Assembly: GCF_035918235.1 (NCBI RefSeq)
Contig: NZ_CP109485.1
Span: 2,480,001-2,544,000 of the forward strand
Origin: Streptomyces sp. NBC_01445
GTDB taxonomy: Bacteria; Actinomycetota; Actinomycetes; Streptomycetales; Streptomycetaceae
Direction: 5' to 3'
DNA length: 64,000 bases
Every line of letters starts with the position of its first letter. The stretch's first letter is position 1. The notes under the pieces were generated by a model that was not told where the DNA came from, made no database searches, and saw nothing but the letters and a program-made list of their open reading frames with translations. The translations under genes and the position numbers were made by a program. Below are positions 37,020-45,946 of this stretch, piece after piece.

Positions 37020-37419
37020 GTGATCGCTTCACTGGAGTACCAGGTGGCGCGGAAACGGCCCGCGGTTCCGGCGGTGCTGCTGCGCCGGGACGTGGCGAAG
37101 GACGGGGAATTGCTGGTGCCACGGCACGAGAACGCGGTGCTGCGCAGGCAGCTCACGAAGCCGGTTCGCTACGAGCCAGCGGATCGGCTGTGGTTCGCAG
37201 GGCTGTCCTCGTTGATCCCCCGGCGCCAGTGGGCGCAGGTGTTCCCGGTGGCGCCCACGACGGCTGCTGGCGTGGCACCGCAGGCTGCTCGCCCTGAGGT
37301 GGGACTACAGCAAGCGCCGGAACAGGCCCGGCCGACCTTCGACCGGGCCTGCAGTGAAGGCTCTGGTGCTGCAGCTCGCCAAGGAGAATCCGCGCTGGGG
37401 CTGCCGACGGATCCAAGGG
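37020..37419 (+). pseudogene. N-terminal remnant of an integrase-core transposase, frameshifted
   Basis: Begins VIASLEYQVARKRPAV, then HENAVLRRQLTKPVRYEPADRLWFAGLSSLIPRRQWAQVFPVAP, close to the start of the decayed transposase at 55184 (HNNAVLRRQIARVRYEPADRIW). A frameshift near 37258 moves the reading to LLAWHRRLLALRW and KALVLQLAKENPRWGCRRIQG. It stops at 37420, where another IS with clear inverted repeats begins. Only the DNA-binding half remains. Confidence 0.8.
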
Positions 37420-38622
37420 AACTCTGCGCCTGCCGAAAATGTCGTCTATGCAGCTCAGAAGCGTCTTCGACGGTGCGGCAGGATAAGCACTCGTGCTGCT
37501 TTCTCTCGCCTATTTAACCGTCACCAACCTGTTCGGCGCGCTGCGGTTGCTGCCGATGAGCGACCGCGACAAAGACGCGGAGATCCTCGCCCTGCGCCAC
37601 CAGCTCACCGTCCTTGAGCGACAGCTCGGTACGGACCGGGTGAGACTCGCTCCGGAAGACCGGGCGTTGCTTGCCGCTCTGCTAGTGCCGCTGCCCCCGT
37701 CAGGTCCTACCCCGGTTACGGCTCCTGATACGGCTTGACACCGTGCTGCGATGGCACCGCGATCTGATGAAGCGGCGCCATGCCCGCACATGCCGGCCGA
37801 AATGGCCGGGCCGACCGCCCACGGCCCTCTCAATTCGCGCGCTGATCCTCCGCCTGGTCCGAGAGAACCCCTCGTAGGGCTACCGCAGGGCGCACGGCGA
37901 ACTCACCACCCTCGGCATCCAGACCGCCGCCTCCACCGTCTGGGAAATCCTCACGGCCGAGGGCATCGACCCCGTACCCGACCGGGCCGGCACCACCTGG
38001 GGCGACTTCCTTCGCTCACAGGCCGACGCCCTCCTGGCCTGCGACTTCATCAAGACCGTCACCCTAACCGGCAGACGCCAGTACAACCTCGCGGTCATCG
38101 AGCACGCCACCCGCCGCGTCCGAATCCTCGGCGCCACCGCGCACCCCACCGCGGCCTGGTTGACTCAGGCCGCCCGCAACCTGGCCACGGACCTGACTGA
38201 CACTAACTCCACCGTCACGTACCTGATCCGGGACCGGGACGCGAAGTACCCCCGCCCTCTTCGACGAGACACTGAGCGACGCTGGAATCCGAGTCGTCCT
38301 CACCGGCGTCCGGATACCACGCATGAACGCCATCATGGAACGCTGGGTCCAGATTTCTGCCACGAACTCCTGGCCCGCACCCTCATTTGGAACGAGCACC
38401 ACCTGCGCCACGCGCTCCGCCGGTTCGAGTTGCACCACAACCTCCACCGGCCTCACCAAGCGATGCACCAGGCAGCACCCCTGCGCGCCGTCCCCGAACC
38501 GCTCCCCCTGCACAGACCTCCCACCTCGACGGACGCCGAAGAGACCGCCTCGGCGGAGTCCTCCACGAATACCAACATGCCGCCTGAACAGCATGGATAG
38601 ACTTTTCGCCAGGCGCAGAGTT
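37420..38622. mobile_element. Decayed insertion sequence, about 1.2 kb, terminal repeats visible (copy C)
   Basis: The left end reads AACTCTGCGCCTGCCGAAAA and the right end, in reverse complement, AACTCTGCGCCTGGCGAAAA; similarity continues through CTATGCAGCTCAG against CCATGCTGTTCAG. The element interrupts an older transposase remnant on its left and adjoins an IS4-type transposase fragment on its right. No clear target duplication is seen. The same family left copies A and B elsewhere in the window. Confidence 0.8.
37493..38588 (+). pseudogene. Integrase-core transposase with frameshifts and a stop, copy C
   Basis: This copy retains the family N terminus: MLLSLAYLTVTNLFGALRLLP, then DKDAEILALRHQLTVLERQL. 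Lesions: a deletion or frameshift around 37690-37730 before TVLRWHRD; an in-frame TAG at 37876 (NPS-stop-GYRRAHGEL) where relatives have Trp; and a frameshift after [10 protein letters not shown] near 38250, after which RIPRMNAIMERWVQ and LARTLIWNEHHLRHAL continue in other frames. A further slip occurs near the C terminus. It cannot make a full protein. Confidence 0.85.
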
Positions 38623-38818
38623 AACGCAGGTCGTCCCGCCAGAGTTGCTAGACGCCGTATTGGAGGAGACCGGGGCACGTGAGCAACGATTGCGGAGCCT
38701 CTCCTCTCCCGTCGGGGTGAACTTCGTGCTCGCGCTCGGGCTGTTCGAGCATCTGGGCGCCGGGCTGGTGTGGGGCAAGCTGCGCCTTCACCACTCCCTG
38801 TACCAGCCGCCGGCGTAA
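38618..38818 (+). pseudogene. N-terminal fragment of an IS4-family transposase
   Basis: The frame starting in the right end of the preceding IS reads ELTQVVPPELLDAVLEETG, then LRSLSSPVGVNFVLALGLFEHLGAGLVWGKL and stops at TAA. This is the N-terminal IS4 domain of actinomycete IS4-type transposases; the catalytic DDE part is absent. It probably represents the host gene into which copy C inserted. Confidence 0.65.
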
Positions 38819-38917
38819 TCCGATTGACCCGCGGCAGCCGCTGCGGGTGCCCCGCTCCGTCGGGAAGAAGAGATCACACAGGCAGTGGATCACCCCCGCC
38901 CCGGGTAACGTCAAGGT

Positions 38918-40603
38918 ATGAGTCATCCGCACCCCGAGCTGAAAGCCGCCCCGCCCCTTCCCGAAGGAGGGCTGCGGGTCATCGCCCTGGGCGGCCTAGG
39001 TGAGATCGGCCGCAACATGACCGTCTTCGAGCACGCCGACAAGCTGCTCATCGTCGACTGCGGCGTGCTGTTTCCCGAGGAGACCCAGCCCGGCGTGGAC
39101 GTAATCCTGCCGGACTTCACCTCGATCCGGGACCGGCTGGACGACATCGTGGCCGTGGTACTCACCCACGGCCACGAGGACCACATCGGCGGCGTGCCGT
39201 ACCTGCTGCGCGAGCGGTCCGACATTCCCGTCGTCGGCTCCAAGCTGACGCTGGCGTTCCTGGAGGCCAAGCTCAAGGAACACGGCATCCGGCCGCGCAC
39301 GGTGCGGGTGCAGGAGGGCGACCGGCGCGGCTTCGGGCCCTTCGACTGCGAGTTCGTGGCGGTCAACCACTCCATCCCGGACAGCCTCGCGGTCGCGATC
39401 CGCACCGGCGCCGGGATGGTGCTGCACACCGGCGACTTCAAGATGGACCAGTTCCCTCTCGACGACCGCATCACCGATCTGCGCGCCTTCGCCCGCCTCG
39501 GCGAGGAGGGCGTGGACCTGTTCCTCACCGACTCCACCAACGCCGAAGTACCCGGCTTCACCACCTCCGAGCGTGAGCTGAACCCGGCGATCGAGCAGGT
39601 GATGCGCACCGCGCCGCGCCGGGTCATCGTCTCCAGCTTCGCCAGCCATGTGCACCGCATCCAACAGGTCCTGGACGCCGCCCACCAGCACGGCCGCAAG
39701 GTCGCCTTCGTCGGCCGGTCGATGGTCCGCAACATGGGCATCGCCCGTGAACTGGGCTATTTGAAGGTCCCGTCCGGTCTGGTCGTGAGCACGAAGGAGC
39801 TGGAGAAGCTCCCGGACCACAAGATCACTCTGGTGTGCACCGGCTCCCAGGGCGAACCTATGGCCGCGCTGTCACGGATGGCCAACCGCGACCACCAGAT
39901 CCGCATCGGCAAGGGCGACACCGTCCTGCTCGCCAGCTCCCTCATCCCCGGCAACGAGAGCGCCATCTACCGCGTCATCAACGGACTTACCCGGTGGGGC
40001 GCCCACGTGGTCCACAAGGGCAACGCCAAGGTCCACGTCTCCGGGCACGCCAGCGCTGGCGAACTCGTCTACTGCTACAACATCGTCAAACCCCGCAATG
40101 TCATGCCCGTGCACGGCGAATGGCGCCACCTGCGGGCCAACGGCGACCTCGCCATCCGTACCGGTGTCGACCCAGACCGGGTCGTCATCGCCGAGGACGG
40201 CGTCGTCGTCGACCTCGTCGACGGGCGCGCGTCCATCACCGGCAAGGTCCCCGCCGGCAACGTCTACGTGGACGGCATGGAAGTCGGCGGCGCCACCGAA
40301 GCGTCCCTCAAGGACCGCCTCACCCTCGCCGCCGAAGGCGTGGTCACGGTGGTGGCGATCGTCGACGCAGACACCGGCGCCCTCGCCGAGGCCCCCGACT
40401 TCCTGGCCCGCGGCTTCGTCCACGACGACACCACCTTCGAGCCGGTCGTCCCCGTCATCGAGAAGACCCTGTCCACCGCGGCTGAGGAAGGCGTCGGGGA
40501 CGCGCGCCAACTCGAACAGCTCCTCGCCCGCGCTGTGGCGAACTGGGCGTTCCGCACCCACCGCCGCAAGCCCCTCATCATCCCCGTCATCATCGACGCC
40601 TGA
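38918..40603 (+). CDS. rnj: Ribonuclease J
   Basis: A complete 561-residue RNase J, a zinc-dependent 5'-3' exonuclease and endonuclease for mRNA decay and rRNA maturation. The metallo-beta-lactamase motif is THGHEDHIGG (H84, H86, D88, H89), followed by VNHSIPDSLAV and HTGDFKMD; the beta-CASP blocks are FLTDSTNA, SSFASHVHRIQQ, and HVSGHASAGE with MPVHGEWRHL near 400. The C-terminal domain is present (RKPLIIPVIIDA). Length and sequence fit the standard Streptomyces enzyme, yet the surroundings are IS debris and catabolic genes, so this may be a second copy rather than the housekeeping locus. There is only a weak AAGG before the ATG. Confidence 0.95.
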   Translation: MSHPHPELKAAPPLPEGGLRVIALGGLGEIGRNMTVFEHADKLLIVDCGVLFPEETQPGVDVILPDFTSIRDRLDDIVAVVLTHGHEDHIGGVPYLLRERSDIPVVGSKLTLAFLEAKLKEHGIRPRTVRVQEGDRRGFGPFDCEFVAVNHSIPDSLAVAIRTGAGMVLHTGDFKMDQFPLDDRITDLRAFARLGEEGVDLFLTDSTNAEVPGFTTSERELNPAIEQVMRTAPRRVIVSSFASHVHRIQQVLDAAHQHGRKVAFVGRSMVRNMGIARELGYLKVPSGLVVSTKELEKLPDHKITLVCTGSQGEPMAALSRMANRDHQIRIGKGDTVLLASSLIPGNESAIYRVINGLTRWGAHVVHKGNAKVHVSGHASAGELVYCYNIVKPRNVMPVHGEWRHLRANGDLAIRTGVDPDRVVIAEDGVVVDLVDGRASITGKVPAGNVYVDGMEVGGATEASLKDRLTLAAEGVVTVVAIVDADTGALAEAPDFLARGFVHDDTTFEPVVPVIEKTLSTAAEEGVGDARQLEQLLARAVANWAFRTHRRKPLIIPVIIDA

Positions 40604-40946
40604 GCCCCGGCAGCACGGTCCCCGGTTCCGGTCGCGGCCCCGCGAGCATCGAGGTCGGGCACGGAAGTCAGCAGCCACCGGAGCAGCCGGAGTGGCAACG
40701 CAGATTGCGCCGATCGGCAGCTCCCGAGCGGCGACAGTCGCCAGCGGCACGCTCGACTTTTGCTGGGCCGACCTGAACAAGGCAGAGATGCGGTTTGCCG
40801 ATGGTGTCGAGGCTGACGATCACGCCAGAGGGGACCGAAAGGGCCGGCTTGGAGTGGGCATTGTGAAGCAGACCCCAGTGGGCCGCGGCTGGGTCTGCGG
40901 GCGGTATTGGTCGCCGTCGACGGGGCCCGGTGGGGTTGGAGGAGGG
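40604..40946. other. Non-coding stretch, no gene recognised
   Basis: 343 bp between the convergent RNase J and isochorismatase-like genes. Short frames on both strands have no recognisable family and no good start; no strong hairpin stands out. Confidence 0.6.
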
Positions 40947-41699
40947 TCACAGGGCTTCCTCGAGGTCTGTGGCGGTGAGGGTGAAGCCGAAGCACTGGCG
41001 GACGTTGTAGACGGTGGCGTCCATGCAGTACGCGGGTGAGGTGGTGGCCACCGCGTCCTCCAGCATCAGCACGTCGTAGCCGAGGCTCGCTGCGTCCATG
41101 AGGGTGGCGAGGACGCACTGGTCGGCGTTTACTCCGGCGAAGAGGAGTGTGTCGGCGCGGAGATTGCGCAGGACGCTGTCGAGTTCGGTGTCCTGAAAGC
41201 CGCTCATGCGGTACTTGGCGATGTGCAGGTCACCGGGTACCGCGAAAAGGGGGGCGGTGATGTCGGCGGACTTGCTGTCGCGTTCCAGGACCTTTTCCCC
41301 CGTGGGCAGTTGGGATCCGAGGCCGCTTCCGGTTCCGTCCTGGTCGTAGACGTGGAGGACACCGGGCGGGAGGTTCGCGCGGTCGGGGCGGTTGCCCCAG
41401 TTGAGCCAGACGACAGGGACGTCGGCCGCCCGGAGGGCGGGGAGGAACCGCTGGAGTACGGGGATGGGGGCGCGGGCCAGGGACACGTCCACGCCGATCG
41501 AGGCCAGCCAGCCGTCGGGCGAGCAGAAGTCGTTCTGCATGTCGATGACGACGATCGCCGTTGAGGCCAGGTCGAGCGTCAGGATTTGGGGCCGAGCCTC
41601 CACGGTCACGGGGCGGGCCGGGCGTTGCAGGCGGCGGAGGTCGACGTGTGTGACGTCCGCGCGCCAGGAGTTGCGGGAGTTGGGGCCGATCTCATGCAT
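40947..41699 (-). CDS. Isochorismatase-family cysteine hydrolase (amidohydrolase type)
   Basis: A 250-residue cysteine hydrolase with the full Asp-Lys-Cys triad of the isochorismatase-like amidases: D53 (VVIDMQNDF), K162 (HIAKYRMSGF) and C195 (NADQCVLATL), with the conserved cis-peptide GVNAD before the Cys. Relatives include ureidoacrylate hydrolase RutB, biuret hydrolase and N-carbamoyl amidases, which hydrolyse acyclic ureido compounds left after ring opening. It is the last gene of the transporter operon and overlaps the amidase stop by eight bases. A role in releasing ammonia or carbamate from a ring-opened heterocycle is inferred. Confidence 0.88.
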   Translation of the reverse strand: MHEIGPNSRNSWRADVTHVDLRRLQRPARPVTVEARPQILTLDLASTAIVVIDMQNDFCSPDGWLASIGVDVSLARAPIPVLQRFLPALRAADVPVVWLNWGNRPDRANLPPGVLHVYDQDGTGSGLGSQLPTGEKVLERDSKSADITAPLFAVPGDLHIAKYRMSGFQDTELDSVLRNLRADTLLFAGVNADQCVLATLMDAASLGYDVLMLEDAVATTSPAYCMDATVYNVRQCFGFTLTATDLEEAL

Positions 41700-43308
41700 G
41701 GGTCAGCTCCAGGAGGGCGTGGTCCGTGCCCGGTGCGCCGATCGCGCAGAGGCCGACCGGGAAGTCGCGGACCCGCAGCCGAGGCATGGTGACGGCGGGC
41801 AGCCCGGCGAGCGAGGCAAGGCAGGTGAGGCGGAGGGTTGCGGCTCGTACGGTCTCGACCTCAGCCGGCGTCGCGTCGGGGCGGGGGGCCGGGCTGCTCG
41901 TGGCGGGGAGAAGGAGCGCAGTACCGGGCGGGAGGGCTTCGACGATGACCGAACGGGCGGACAGGAGCCCGGAGGTGGCATCATGCAATTGACCCTCCGC
42001 GACCTGGCTCCCCCCGGCGAACCGGGCCTCGATGTCGGCCTCCAGCGCGCCTGGGTGCTTCTCGATCCACTCCCCGTGCGCGGCCCATGCCTCGGCCGCC
42101 TGGACGGTACGGAAGGCGGGCAGCCACTCCTCCAGGTGTGGGGCCACGCCGGTGTCGATCCGTACGAGGTCCAGGCCGATACGGAGGGAAAGCGCCCGGC
42201 ATGCGGCCTCGAAGGATGCCTGGACCTCGGGTTCGGCGAGCGCGGTGAGGGCGTCGTCGACCAGAAGCGTGGTCATCTGGGCTTCGTCGTCCCGGGGCAG
42301 GAGCACCGTCGCCGCTGTACGCAACAGGTAGGGGTCCCGGGCGAGCAATCCCGCCGTGTCGAAGGACGGGGCCAGCGGGAGCAGGCCGCCGGTGGGGACG
42401 GCTCCGTGGGTGGGGCGCCAGCCGTAGAGGCCACAGTAGGAGGCGGGGACCCGGATCGAGCCCGCGGTGTCCGTGGCCAGCCCCAGATCCACCCAGCCGC
42501 GGGCGACCGCTGCCGCCGGGCCGCTGCTGGAGCCGCCGGTGATCCGGCCGGGGGCGGCGGGGTTGACGGGGGTGCCGTAGTGGATGTTGGTCCCCGCGAG
42601 GCTGAAGGCGAGTTCGTCGGTTTGGGCGATCCCGGCGAGCTGGGCGCCCGCGCCGATCAATTCCCTTACTGCGTCGGCATGTCGGTGCTCCACCGGCGCA
42701 TCGGCCAGCCACTGCGGGTTGCCCCCGCCGATCCGCTGTCCGGCAACAGCGAAGAGGTCCTTGACGGCAGTACGTACACCGGCGAGCGGCCCCTCCTGCG
42801 CCCCGGCGACCAGCGGCTCGCCCACGACCCGCCACACCGCAGGGTCCGGAGCCTCGTCCGCCACCGGATCTGGCACCGCGCTGACGTGAGCGGCCGCGAT
42901 CCGCCAGCCCTCCCCCGTCAGCCGCCACACCTGTGTCTGCATCCCGCGCGACCCTCCGGCCCGCAGCGTTTCGGCGGTCAGTACGGCGACGTCCTCGGCG
43001 ATCCGCACCTCATGGACGCGCTCGACCGTTCGGGCCGGGGCTCCTCCGCTGCGGCCGCGACGGAAGTCCGAGATGGCCGCATGCCCGCTCAGCACCATGG
43101 AGCCCTCGGCGCGCACCGTGTCCGGGGCGTCCAGGAACCAGTGGTCGAGGCCCGCCAAGTCATTGGCGGCGAGGGCCTGTTCGTAGGACCAGAAGGCCTC
43201 GAGCAGATCGCTGTGGTTCGCCCCGTCAGGGGGCTGGGGCGTGGCGGTCCGGCCTGCTTGTCCGGCCGGAGGTCCGGGGGTTGCCCCCCGGGAGGGCACA
43301 TAACTCAT
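41692..43308 (-). CDS. Amidase-signature enzyme with an N-terminal AtzH/SnoaL-like domain
   Basis: A 538-residue two-domain protein. Residues about 32-145 (LLEAFWSYEQALAANDLAGL, then LDAPDTVRAEG) look like the small NTF2-fold AtzH family (DUF3225), known as a separate protein in cyanuric acid gene clusters. Residues about 155-538 form an amidase-signature enzyme with the Ser-cisSer-Lys triad K183, S260 and S284 (AVKDLFAVAG, GGSSSG, TAGSIRVPA) at the usual 24-residue Ser spacing. AtzF/AtzE-type relatives cleave allophanate or carboxybiuret. The gene is coupled to the cupin (ATGA overlap) and to the isochorismatase-like gene (8-base overlap), so all three products are probably made together. 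Confidence 0.88.
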   Translation of the reverse strand: MSYVPSRGATPGPPAGQAGRTATPQPPDGANHSDLLEAFWSYEQALAANDLAGLDHWFLDAPDTVRAEGSMVLSGHAAISDFRRGRSGGAPARTVERVHEVRIAEDVAVLTAETLRAGGSRGMQTQVWRLTGEGWRIAAAHVSAVPDPVADEAPDPAVWRVVGEPLVAGAQEGPLAGVRTAVKDLFAVAGQRIGGGNPQWLADAPVEHRHADAVRELIGAGAQLAGIAQTDELAFSLAGTNIHYGTPVNPAAPGRITGGSSSGPAAAVARGWVDLGLATDTAGSIRVPASYCGLYGWRPTHGAVPTGGLLPLAPSFDTAGLLARDPYLLRTAATVLLPRDDEAQMTTLLVDDALTALAEPEVQASFEAACRALSLRIGLDLVRIDTGVAPHLEEWLPAFRTVQAAEAWAAHGEWIEKHPGALEADIEARFAGGSQVAEGQLHDATSGLLSARSVIVEALPPGTALLLPATSSPAPRPDATPAEVETVRAATLRLTCLASLAGLPAVTMPRLRVRDFPVGLCAIGAPGTDHALLELTHA

Positions 43309-43733
43309 CGGACGGCTCCGAGGACGGCCAGGTCCGCGTCGTCGAGCACCACGAAGGGGCCGCGCTGGATCAGGTCGGCGAAGCCCTCGTCGGGGGACAT
43401 GATCGTGAGGGTGTAGAGCCGCTCGGTGGCCGAGGTGTTGGTGATCCGATGCTTGGAGCCGACGGGCAGGACGAGTACATCACCCGGTGCGAGGTCGCGT
43501 TCGTGCTCATCGCTGACCGCGCGGCCCTCGCCCGCGAGCACCACGAAGGTCTCCACGGACTCGGGGTGCCAGTTGAGCGGCTGGGCGCCGCCCGGCTCCC
43601 ACACCTCGAAGACGACGGTGGTCGGTGAGCCGTCAGCCGGTCCGGTGAGGACGGCGAGCTTGACCGTGTCGCCCGCGGTGATGTGGTGAGCGGTGATCTC
43701 GCTGAGCGGCTTGTGGAGCGGGGGGATGGCCAT
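43305..43733 (-). CDS. Cupin-domain protein
   Basis: A 142-residue single cupin. Motif 1 is NWHPESVETFVVLAGEGR, with His and Glu ligands, and motif 2 is LAPGDVLVLPVGSKHRITN, with His. Such small cupins are isomerases, lyases or ligand binders that depend on a metal. It lies between the creatininase-like and amidase genes and overlaps the amidase start (ATGA). A direct step in the pathway is plausible; the reaction cannot be named. Confidence 0.85.
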   Translation of the reverse strand: MAIPPLHKPLSEITAHHITAGDTVKLAVLTGPADGSPTTVVFEVWEPGGAQPLNWHPESVETFVVLAGEGRAVSDEHERDLAPGDVLVLPVGSKHRITNTSATERLYTLTIMSPDEGFADLIQRGPFVVLDDADLAVLGAVR

Positions 43734-43772
43734 GGCAGGTGTCCTCGACGTCAGGCGTTCAGGAAGAGGCGG

Positions 43773-44546
43773 TCAGGCGGAAGGCAGGAAGCGGGCGCAT
43801 TCGCGCAATGCGGCCGCGTTGTCGGCGATCGCGGTGTCCACGAGCTTGCGGCCGAGTTCGGGGGTGGCTCCGGTGGGGTCGCCGATGACGCCGTTGCCCG
43901 TACCGAAGTCGTCGCTCGTCCAGCCGAAGGAGACGGACTTGCCGAAGCCGATGTGCTCGTAGGCGGTCAGATGCTCGGGAACACTCCGCTCGGCCAGCGA
44001 CATGTCCACAGTCTCCGGGTGGAGGTGGAGCATCGCCGCGGTCTCGTTCAGCCCGCCGTGCACCCCCAGACCCAGCTCGCCGGACGGGGACGCGCCGCCC
44101 TGGTCCGCGGGGAGCGCGGCGTGCAGCAGGAAGGTGAACAGACCGTATTTGGTGCGGAGTTCGCGCAGAGCGACTCCCAGCAGCGCACTGTTGCCGCCGT
44201 GTGCGTTGAGGAACGCGAGCCGCCGGACGGGCCCTTTGTCGAGGGACCGTCCGAGGTCGTCCAGTACCGCGAAGAGCGTCGAGGCACTGAGCCACAGCGT
44301 CCCGGGCGACCAGGCGTGTTCGTCGGACTTGGCGTACGCGAGGCCCGGCAGCAGCGTGATGTCGCAGCTGTCGGATGCGGCCAGGGCGGCGCCCTTCGCT
44401 ATCGCCTCCGCCATGAAGTAGTCCGTGGCGACGGGAAGATGGGGCCCGTGCTGCTCGATCGCACCGACGGGAAGGACGGCCACGGTGTCGGCGGACAGGT
44501 CGGTGACCGACGGTCCGCTGAGGTCGGTGAAGCGGGTGAAAGTCAC
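43773..44546 (-). CDS. Creatininase-family amidohydrolase
   Basis: A 257-residue creatininase-family metal hydrolase. VLPVGAIEQHGPHLPVATDYFMAEAIA holds the first metal ligands, LNAHGGNSALL the glycine-rich segment and VHGGLNETAAML the catalytic and metal Glu region. Family members open a cyclic amide (creatinine) or hydrolyse formamides. It starts with GTG two bases after the FAD oxidase stop. In this operon it is the best candidate for the ring-opening step. The specific substrate is not evident. Confidence 0.88.
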   Translation of the reverse strand: MTFTRFTDLSGPSVTDLSADTVAVLPVGAIEQHGPHLPVATDYFMAEAIAKGAALAASDSCDITLLPGLAYAKSDEHAWSPGTLWLSASTLFAVLDDLGRSLDKGPVRRLAFLNAHGGNSALLGVALRELRTKYGLFTFLLHAALPADQGGASPSGELGLGVHGGLNETAAMLHLHPETVDMSLAERSVPEHLTAYEHIGFGKSVSFGWTSDDFGTGNGVIGDPTGATPELGRKLVDTAIADNAAALRECARFLPSA

Positions 44547-44548
44547 GG

Positions 44549-45946
44549 TCAGCGCGCTCCCAGGAGGTGGCCGGGGTTGAGGAGCCCCAGCGGGTCGGCG
44601 GTACGGGCGGTGGCACGGACGAGGTCGAGGCGCCGGTCGACGTACCAGTTGTGGACGTCATGGACGCCAACGCCCAGTGCCTCCAGAGCAGCGATCCCCT
44701 CGTACACGGTGGCTTCGTCCTGGTAGTGCGCCATCAGCATGCCGACCGTCCCCGAGCGCATCCCCTCCAGGTGCAGCACCGTGCCAGGGAAGACGGCCTT
44801 GACCGCCGCCGGGTCGCCGAGCAGTACGTCGCCGCCGATCTCCAGGTGGAAGTAGCCGTCCTGGGCCTTCATCAGGTGATACGTGGGGTGGTTGAAGGAG
44901 AGCGAGGAGATGAGGGCGGGACCGCGCGGCGCGGGACGTACCTCCGTCACCCGGCCGCCGTGCTTCTCGATGATCGCCCGAGCGTCGTCCCCGGCCTGCT
45001 CCTCTATGATCGCGCGGACGCTCAGCGCGGCCGGGTCGAGGGCCGGGTCCGCCTCGAAGGTCTCGACGAGGCCGCGCTCGTCGAGGGAGACCAGACGTGG
45101 GGCGGGCTCCAGGCGTACGAGGTCGCTGAGCGCGGCGGTGGCGGAGGTCCAGGTGTCGAAGGAGGCAAAAAGGCCGGTCCAGACGCGAGCCGGCTGAAGC
45201 GCGACGGTCGCGGTCGTGGTGATGCCGGTGGTGCCGTAGGTGTGGATGTACGGGAGTGCTTCCTCGCCGCGTACGGTGAAGGGCTCGGCCTCCGCTGTGC
45301 ACGGGACGACAGTCAACTCTTGTACGAAACCGTCCCCGTTGGTGCCATTGGCGAGCGATCCCGTGCCGCCGTTCCCACCGGAGAGGAAGCCGCCGAGCGA
45401 TGTCCCGAAGGTGGAGGGGAACATCCACAGCTCCTGGCCCAGCGTGCGCGCATGCGCCTCCAGATCGGACATCTTCGCGCCCGCCTCGGCCCGGATCCAC
45501 CCGTCGCCCGCGCCCAGGATGCGTCCGCATCCGGTGAGGTCGAGGACGGCGCCGCCGTGCAGCGGGATCGCCTGGCCGTAGTTGCCGGTGCCTTTGCCGC
45601 GCGGGGTGAGCGGGATGCGCAGGCGATGGGCGAGGGCGACGAGGGGCTGGATCTGCTCATACGAGGACGGGCGCAACACCACCTCGGCGCGACCGGCAGG
45701 GAGCTTGGCGGCGAGGATCGGCGACATGTGCGCCCAGTCGCGGGACGCCTTGTCGAGGGCGGAGTCCTCGCGTACGACGGCATTCTCACCCAGCAGTGCG
45801 GCAGCCTCTGTACAGAATTCGTCGATGCCGGGGGTGCGGTGCGTGGCACCTGTGTCGGCGCCCAGCATCGCTTCGTCTGCGACAAGTTCGGTCATCCGGC
45901 GCAGTTCGGCGGCGGACAGGGTCGTGCCCTTGGGGTCGACGGCCAT
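44549..45946 (-). CDS. FAD-dependent oxidase/dehydrogenase (PCMH/VAO family)
   Basis: A 465-residue flavoenzyme. The FAD domain is VVLRPSSYEQIQPLVALAHRLRIPLTPRGKGTGNYGQAIP, then GWIRAEAGAKMSDLEAHA and STFGTSLGGFLSGGNGG; the C-terminal substrate domain ends with ADPLGLLNPGHLLG, typical of the vanillyl-alcohol oxidase superfamily. ATG at 45946 overlaps the stop of the binding-protein gene by one base (TGATG); the frame continues upstream without homology. It would oxidise the imported compound, for example by hydroxylation or dehydrogenation next to nitrogen or a ring carbon. The substrate is unknown. Confidence 0.88.
   Translation of the reverse strand: MAVDPKGTTLSAAELRRMTELVADEAMLGADTGATHRTPGIDEFCTEAAALLGENAVVREDSALDKASRDWAHMSPILAAKLPAGRAEVVLRPSSYEQIQPLVALAHRLRIPLTPRGKGTGNYGQAIPLHGGAVLDLTGCGRILGAGDGWIRAEAGAKMSDLEAHARTLGQELWMFPSTFGTSLGGFLSGGNGGTGSLANGTNGDGFVQELTVVPCTAEAEPFTVRGEEALPYIHTYGTTGITTTATVALQPARVWTGLFASFDTWTSATAALSDLVRLEPAPRLVSLDERGLVETFEADPALDPAALSVRAIIEEQAGDDARAIIEKHGGRVTEVRPAPRGPALISSLSFNHPTYHLMKAQDGYFHLEIGGDVLLGDPAAVKAVFPGTVLHLEGMRSGTVGMLMAHYQDEATVYEGIAALEALGVGVHDVHNWYVDRRLDLVRATARTADPLGLLNPGHLLGAR

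Noticed and set aside
40264..41118. A minus-strand frame across the RNase J end and the following gap
   Set aside because: Arg/Pro/His-rich with no family match and overlapping two well supported genes; treated as a shadow.
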